NCBI GenBank assembly: GCA_002407775.1
Contig: DHOP01000067.1
Span: 19,271-66,086 of the forward strand
Origin: Prevotella sp. UBA5387
Lineage (GTDB): Bacteria > Bacteroidota > Bacteroidia > Bacteroidales > Bacteroidaceae
DNA length: 46,816 nt
Reading direction: 5' to 3'
Shown here: in pieces, positions 43,223 through 46,816 of the stretch
How the letters are laid out: every line of letters starts with the position of its first letter
How positions within the stretch are numbered: position 1 is the stretch's first letter
Translations under genes and position numbers: made by a program
The notes under the pieces: model-generated
Databases searched by the model: none
The model's input: only the letters and a program-made list of their open reading frames with translations
Told to the model about the DNA's origin: nothing

Positions 43223-44668
43223 TTATTTCTTTTGGGGTTTGCCAGTGATGGAGTTGGCCAAGGATCGAACGCAACGGAAACCTATATAAGACCTCGGTTG
43301 ATTCTGGTATTCCCACGTACGCCATGCAGATCGTATATAACTTTCAGGGTCTTTCCACGAGCCACCGCGTACACTCTTTTTCTTTAATTTATATGGGTCT
43401 TCCTTTGCAGCATTATAGCTTAATTGAGGATTCAAATCATTCATGGCATCAACTCCAGCCTCTGTAAAGATGGTACTAGTCCACTCCGCCGCATTTCCAG
43501 CCATGTCATAGAGACCATTTGAATTAGGTGAGTAGCTTCCAACTTTACTTGTGATTAGATTACCGTCTTTAGTGTAATTACCTCTGTCTGGTTTAAAGTT
43601 GGCATAGAAACAACCATTTCCTGTAACCACGTCCTTATTCTCCCAAGGAAACTCACTCTGGTCTTTGCCACGACCAGCATATTCCCATTCTGCCTCAGTA
43701 GGCAAGCGATAACGCTGTATATAGCGTGCCTCGACACCAAGACCTTTAAGCAAATAGTCAGTTCTCCAAGCACAAAATGCATTGGCCTGCTCCCATGTAA
43801 CACCTACGACTGGGTAATCATTGTATGCGGCATTACTGAAGTAGTTACGAAGATAAGTTTCGTTTTCTGAATTACGGAAGTCGTTTACCCATACAGTAGT
43901 GTCTGGAAAGATGTTTACGATGTAAGTGTTAAGGAAGTCCCAAGGCCCAGACAATGGTCTATTGATCGTCTCACTTACTATTCGTCCCTGGTCATCTATA
44001 TAAGCAGTGTCTTTGCTAATCATCACTACCTCATCATATTTGACGGGATTATCAGTATTGAGGTTGCGTTCCTCAGGATTCAATCGGTTACGACGAAGAG
44101 CAGCGGTGACATAATCATAGACCTCATATTTATAGTTCATCTGATTATAATCAAGCAGTTTCTCCCCCGTTACTGGGTTCACGGCATACAAACTCTCTAT
44201 GGCTCTTTGCTCATCTTCGTTAGGTTTGCGTGGCAAACGTTTGTTCCAATCCAGATGAGGTGCTATAGGATCTCCGTTCTTATCTTCGGTAATCATATAA
44301 GTCTCATCACCTCCATAAGCAGGGTCAGCCAATCGAGTGCGAAGAATACTGTCGTGTACCCACATTACAAATTGCTTGTACTGTGAGTTGGTTATCTCGG
44401 TTTGGTCCATCCAAAAGCCGTCAACAGAAATGTCTTTCACTGGTGTCTGTTTACCCCACAGACTATCCTTGCCTTCTAATCCCATCTTTAGATAGCCGCG
44501 ATCGATGCGCACCATACCGTAGGGCGTAGGCTCTGTGAAGGCCTTACCGCCCACACCAACGACTTCTCCGCCCTTGCCAGAAACGGAAGCTGTCTTAGCA
44601 CTGAAACATCCCGACAATATAGTCGTGATGCTTAAGAAACCTAAAGCTATGATGATTTTATTCTTCAT
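43223..44668 (-). CDS. gldK: T9SS outer-membrane lipoprotein GldK (PorK)
   Basis: 481-residue lipoprotein of the T9SS ring, built on a formylglycine-generating (SUMF1-like) fold. The lipobox LSGC is at about 18-21. The SUMF-type core has FWMDQTEITNSQYKQF (about 90-105), YPVVGVTWEQANAFCAW (about 286-302), RLPTEAEWEYAGRG and the final SVRGGSWKDPESYIRSAWR with YIGFRCVRS. It lies 45 nt after porP. GldK keeps the fold but has no known formylglycine activity, as in the family generally. Confidence 0.95.
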   Translation of the reverse strand: MKNKIIIALGFLSITTILSGCFSAKTASVSGKGGEVVGVGGKAFTEPTPYGMVRIDRGYLKMGLEGKDSLWGKQTPVKDISVDGFWMDQTEITNSQYKQFVMWVHDSILRTRLADPAYGGDETYMITEDKNGDPIAPHLDWNKRLPRKPNEDEQRAIESLYAVNPVTGEKLLDYNQMNYKYEVYDYVTAALRRNRLNPEERNLNTDNPVKYDEVVMISKDTAYIDDQGRIVSETINRPLSGPWDFLNTYIVNIFPDTTVWVNDFRNSENETYLRNYFSNAAYNDYPVVGVTWEQANAFCAWRTDYLLKGLGVEARYIQRYRLPTEAEWEYAGRGKDQSEFPWENKDVVTGNGCFYANFKPDRGNYTKDGNLITSKVGSYSPNSNGLYDMAGNAAEWTSTIFTEAGVDAMNDLNPQLSYNAAKEDPYKLKKKSVRGGSWKDPESYIRSAWRTWEYQNQPRSYIGFRCVRSLANSITGKPQKK

Positions 44669-44713
44669 ATATTAAAATGTGTCGCCCAAAGGCGATTCCT
44701 CGTATTGTCTTTT

Positions 44714-45652
44714 TTATAGAATGCGCACGCTCTTGTGGAGATTTTTCCCTTGCTTCACAAGGTTGATATCATGCTGATAACCCACAAACAACTCATGGCT
44801 GCCATTGCCTGGATTGATAGCAGACGTATAAAACTCGTAGCTATATCCCAAAGTGATTCCATGAAAGTTTCCCCCTATCAATATCGTAAGAGAATTGGTG
44901 GGGCTGTAACTTATGCCTCCATACATCACTTTCTCATCGTTGGCATAAACCAATCTGCCAGTAATATCAGCACGATAGGCTGTCATGTCAGTGCGAACCA
45001 AAACAGAAGGTTTTATCGTAACAAACGGATTTCTTAGTTTTATATTGTATCCTCCTGTCAAATAATAGGTGCGGTCTATCTGTAACTCATTAGTTTCTCC
45101 CAAGTTAATCAGCGGAGAAAGAAGATGCTGGGCAGATATTCCAGCATACAAATCCTTGTGCATGTAATAAATACCAGCACCAAGGTCAATCTTATTGCCC
45201 GTAAGTTTACTATTACTAAATGCAGGGTCGTTAGCATCCTCCAAATCTAGTTTACTCCCATCAAAGGTTTCATTGAGCATCGATGCTTGAACGCCAAGCC
45301 CCATTTGTCCTCCAAAGCAATTAAACTTTAGAGCATACTGCAAAGCTAACTTTTGATGAGTGAACAGGCCAATCTTATCGTTTTGAAGCACTGCTCCCGC
45401 ACCATGATAGATCTTCATGGCATAAAAGGGAATGTCTGCTGACGCATAAGCGGTTTGTGGACTGTTCTTAAAGCCTGCCATATCTAGCGCATAGGCAACA
45501 GCAACATTGAGCTTAGATTGCTTGCCCACTGCCGCTGGATTGAACGAGGTCTCCATGTCAAAGTAATGACTGAAAGATGGATCATACTGACCCCACGATG
45601 TCATCGTAGCCCCGAAAAATACTAATATTATAGTCCAAATGCGTTTAAACAC
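44714..45652 (-). CDS. porP: T9SS-associated outer-membrane protein PorP/SprF
   Basis: 312-residue outer-membrane beta-barrel protein of the PorP/SprF family, acting with T9SS. The signal peptide (1-21) ends SWGQ. The mature start YDPSFSHYFDMETSFNPAAVGKQ (about 22-44) is the family signature. It continues with strands such as GLGVQASMLNETFDGS and ends HDINLVKQGKNLHKSVRIL. The start is GTG at 45652-45650; no upstream ATG gives a signal peptide. It heads the run porP-gldK-gldL-gldM-gldN. The terminator at 45687-45721 separates it from the small gene upstream, but its own promoter is not recognised. Confidence 0.9.
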   Translation of the reverse strand: MFKRIWTIILVFFGATMTSWGQYDPSFSHYFDMETSFNPAAVGKQSKLNVAVAYALDMAGFKNSPQTAYASADIPFYAMKIYHGAGAVLQNDKIGLFTHQKLALQYALKFNCFGGQMGLGVQASMLNETFDGSKLDLEDANDPAFSNSKLTGNKIDLGAGIYYMHKDLYAGISAQHLLSPLINLGETNELQIDRTYYLTGGYNIKLRNPFVTIKPSVLVRTDMTAYRADITGRLVYANDEKVMYGGISYSPTNSLTILIGGNFHGITLGYSYEFYTSAINPGNGSHELFVGYQHDINLVKQGKNLHKSVRIL

Positions 45653-45686
45653 AACAAAATAACGATTCTCTACAGAAAATATTGCA

Positions 45687-45721
45687 TAAAAAAAGCCGTC
45701 CTTTGTACTTCAAGAACGGCT
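45687..45721 (-). terminator. Terminator of the DUF2795 gene
   Basis: On the minus strand AGCCGTTCTT pairs with AAAGGACGGCT-side bases (one G-U) around GAAGTACA, followed by TTTTTTT. It lies 20 nt past the stop at 45741. Confidence 0.92.
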
Positions 45722-45740
45722 ACAAGTTATCTTATACTTA

Positions 45741-45962
45741 TTAGTATTCATCTTCATTCCAAAGGAAATCGTCTTTTGTTGGATAGTCAGGCCAAATTTC
45801 CTCAATGCTTGCATATTCTTCCCCTTCATCTTCTATCTCCTGAAGATTCTCTAAAACCTCTGCCGGAGCACCCGATCGAATGGCATAGTCTATTAATTCT
45901 TCTTTTGTTGCTGGCCAGGGTGCATCTTCCAGTTTCGAAGCCAAATCTAAAGTCCAATACAT
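45741..45962 (-). CDS. DUF2795 small acidic protein
   Basis: 73-residue protein of unknown function. The opening MYWTLDLASKLEDAPWPATKEELIDYAIRSGAPAEVLENLQ, read here in pieces, is the DUF2795 pattern: LEDAPWPATKEELIDYA followed by SGAPAEVLENLQEI. The C-terminus is strongly acidic and aromatic (DYPTKDDFLWNEDEY). Short, highly conserved proteins of this form are frequent in Bacteroidota. It has a consensus promoter (46027-45997) and its own terminator, so it is a single-gene unit. Confidence 0.88.
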   Translation of the reverse strand: MYWTLDLASKLEDAPWPATKEELIDYAIRSGAPAEVLENLQEIEDEGEEYASIEEIWPDYPTKDDFLWNEDEY

Positions 45963-45996
45963 AGCTATAAAGTTAATCGTTATTTCGTTCGTTGCG

Positions 45997-46027
45997 CAAA
46001 AGTAAGCATTTTATTCGTATATGCAAA
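45997..46027 (-). promoter_or_regulatory. Promoter of the DUF2795 gene
   Basis: On the minus strand TTTG (46027-46024), 19 nt, then TACTTTTG (46004-45997), a complete Bacteroidota match 35 nt before the ATG. Confidence 0.75.
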
Positions 46028-46124
46028 TTTTTAATCATCTTTTTTATGCTTGATTACAAACTATTAAGAAGGAGGAAATGTTAGGACAAAATAACAAACG
46101 GAAAATCTTATTAATACAACAATA

Positions 46125-46745
46125 TCAAAGACTTACTTTGTACTCACATTTGTACATATTTCTATCAAAAAAAAGAAGCCCACAGTCATAAAGATCAAAT
46201 GAAACGCCAACGTATTCATTCTGTTGCATTAATTTCCAAGTTCGGTAACTAGCTTTTGATTGATAGATATGTTCCACTATCAATAAAGACTTCGGCGTCG
46301 AATAAGCTGCAAAAGGATTAAATATTTGTTCCCAATTCTGATCACAAGTCATAACTACAACATCGCATCGACATAATTTTTCTATGTTCTTAGTTTCATG
46401 ATAGTTTGAAACCGTACTTCTAGGGCAGCCAGCCTTAATAAAGTCCATAGACATCAATGGTTGGGGTAAGTATAAACCCCAACTTGCTACATTCCAGTCT
46501 TTGGATATTCGAAAGTATAGCTGAGCCAAGCTTTTCCTCGTCTTATTCTCATCTTGCCATTTCAGCAATAGGTCACCACTAGGTACTTCACCATGCTTCT
46601 CACTGATTACTTCTTGTAAAAAGCGATATGCCCAAGGTGACTGTACGCCAAATCCTCTCGTTCTACTCCAACGACAGACGCGTGCGGCCCGCCGTCCAGT
46701 CCTGCATGCCATGTCAGACCATAGTCCCATGACCCAATAACGCAT
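46125..46745 (-). CDS. Diverged methyltransferase-like hypothetical protein
   Basis: 206 residues. The N-terminal FGVQSPWAYRFLQEVI (about 32-47) and the C-terminal LLIVEHIYQSKASYRTWKLM followed by FDLYDCGLLFF resemble a Bacteroidota family of putative SAM-dependent methyltransferases (typically HGVHSPF near the start and a D-x-G-L-x-FF end). The usual SAM-binding glycine motif of that family is not visible between them, and the protein is shorter than expected (about 206 versus about 250), so it may be degenerate. The first 30 residues are Arg-rich; the exact start is uncertain. The gene sits at the window edge after a partial terminator. Confidence 0.55.
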   Translation of the reverse strand: MRYWVMGLWSDMACRTGRRAARVCRWSRTRGFGVQSPWAYRFLQEVISEKHGEVPSGDLLLKWQDENKTRKSLAQLYFRISKDWNVASWGLYLPQPLMSMDFIKAGCPRSTVSNYHETKNIEKLCRCDVVVMTCDQNWEQIFNPFAAYSTPKSLLIVEHIYQSKASYRTWKLMQQNEYVGVSFDLYDCGLLFFDRNMYKCEYKVSL

Positions 46746-46783
46746 CCCTCGGCAATTTATTGTCGTCCCTGGACTATGGCATG

Positions 46784-46816
46784 CCCGGCCACAAAAAAGC
46801 CCCCGAGGAACATCTC
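46784..46816 (-). terminator. Terminator cut by the window edge
   Basis: On the minus strand CCTCGGGGGC is followed by TTTTTT. The plus strand reads GCCCCCGAG-GAACAT-CTC, so the second arm would continue beyond 46816. It probably ends a gene lying outside the window. Confidence 0.6.

Noticed and set aside
43218..43325. N-terminal extension of gldL overlapping gldK
   Set aside because: It adds 36 residues unlike any GldL start, and the ATG at 43217, 6 nt after the gldK stop, fits the family.
46078..46191. Strong Shine-Dalgarno (AGGAGG) before a 37-codon plus-strand frame
   Set aside because: The peptide is low in information and overlaps the 3' end of the minus-strand gene at 46125-46745. 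This phylum rarely uses a strong Shine-Dalgarno, and there is no promoter, so I do not call it.

Overview
The window looks like chromosomal DNA of a Bacteroidota bacterium, most likely Prevotellaceae (Prevotella/Segatella-like). The signs are the Bacteroidota promoter form (TTTG, about 19 bp, then TAnnTTTG) upstream of many genes, a PorP-GldKLMN type IX secretion (T9SS) cluster, FtsH, DnaK, PgpH-type HD and ParA-ParB-DUF5683-MltD-Rel neighbourhoods of the kind seen in this phylum, and T9SS-like C-terminal tails on secreted enzymes. No species can be assigned from sequence reading alone.

Region by region. 1-9.1 kb: 5' part of dnaK (cut by the window edge), an intergenic palindromic array, an NRAMP metal transporter, two small envelope or stress-like proteins, a MATE exporter, an EVE-like protein, an exported nitroreductase overlapping a DUF1294 membrane protein, an M15 peptidase and tRNA-Gln(CTG). 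9.1-12.6 kb: rsfS-ftsH-cdsA, closed by a strong terminator. 13.0-20.5 kb: a pectin-degradation cluster on the minus strand (two CE8 pectinesterases, a PL1-like pectate lyase and a small tailed beta-rich protein). 20.5-26.7 kb: parA-parB-DUF5683-mltD-rel, also minus, running into the first pectinesterase with only 3 nt between. 26.8-36 kb: surE-lpxB, a second palindromic array, gltX-kdtA, a 7TM-HD phosphodiesterase and a FadL-type porin. 36.2-46.8 kb: priA, a small beta-barrel protein, the T9SS core operon porP-gldK-gldL-gldM-gldN, a DUF2795 protein and a diverged methyltransferase-like protein.

How the genes fit together. The T9SS core could export the tailed pectate lyase, the large pectinesterase and the small tailed protein to the cell surface. 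There the esterases would remove methyl groups from pectin and the lyase would cleave the demethylated chain. No SusC/SusD pair is present, so this is not a complete polysaccharide utilisation locus within the window.

Most of the window is ordinary core genome. The least explained structure is a pair of related palindromic arrays (about 1892-1980 and 28945-29050), each built from 19-nt near-palindromic units, sharing the same interrupted unit, and each lying a few tens of bases past the stop codon of a minus-strand gene. Second in interest are the pectin genes joined to the stringent-response operon and a large modular pectinesterase with an altered active-site position. No CRISPR array, insertion sequence, prophage or clearly new defence system was seen.
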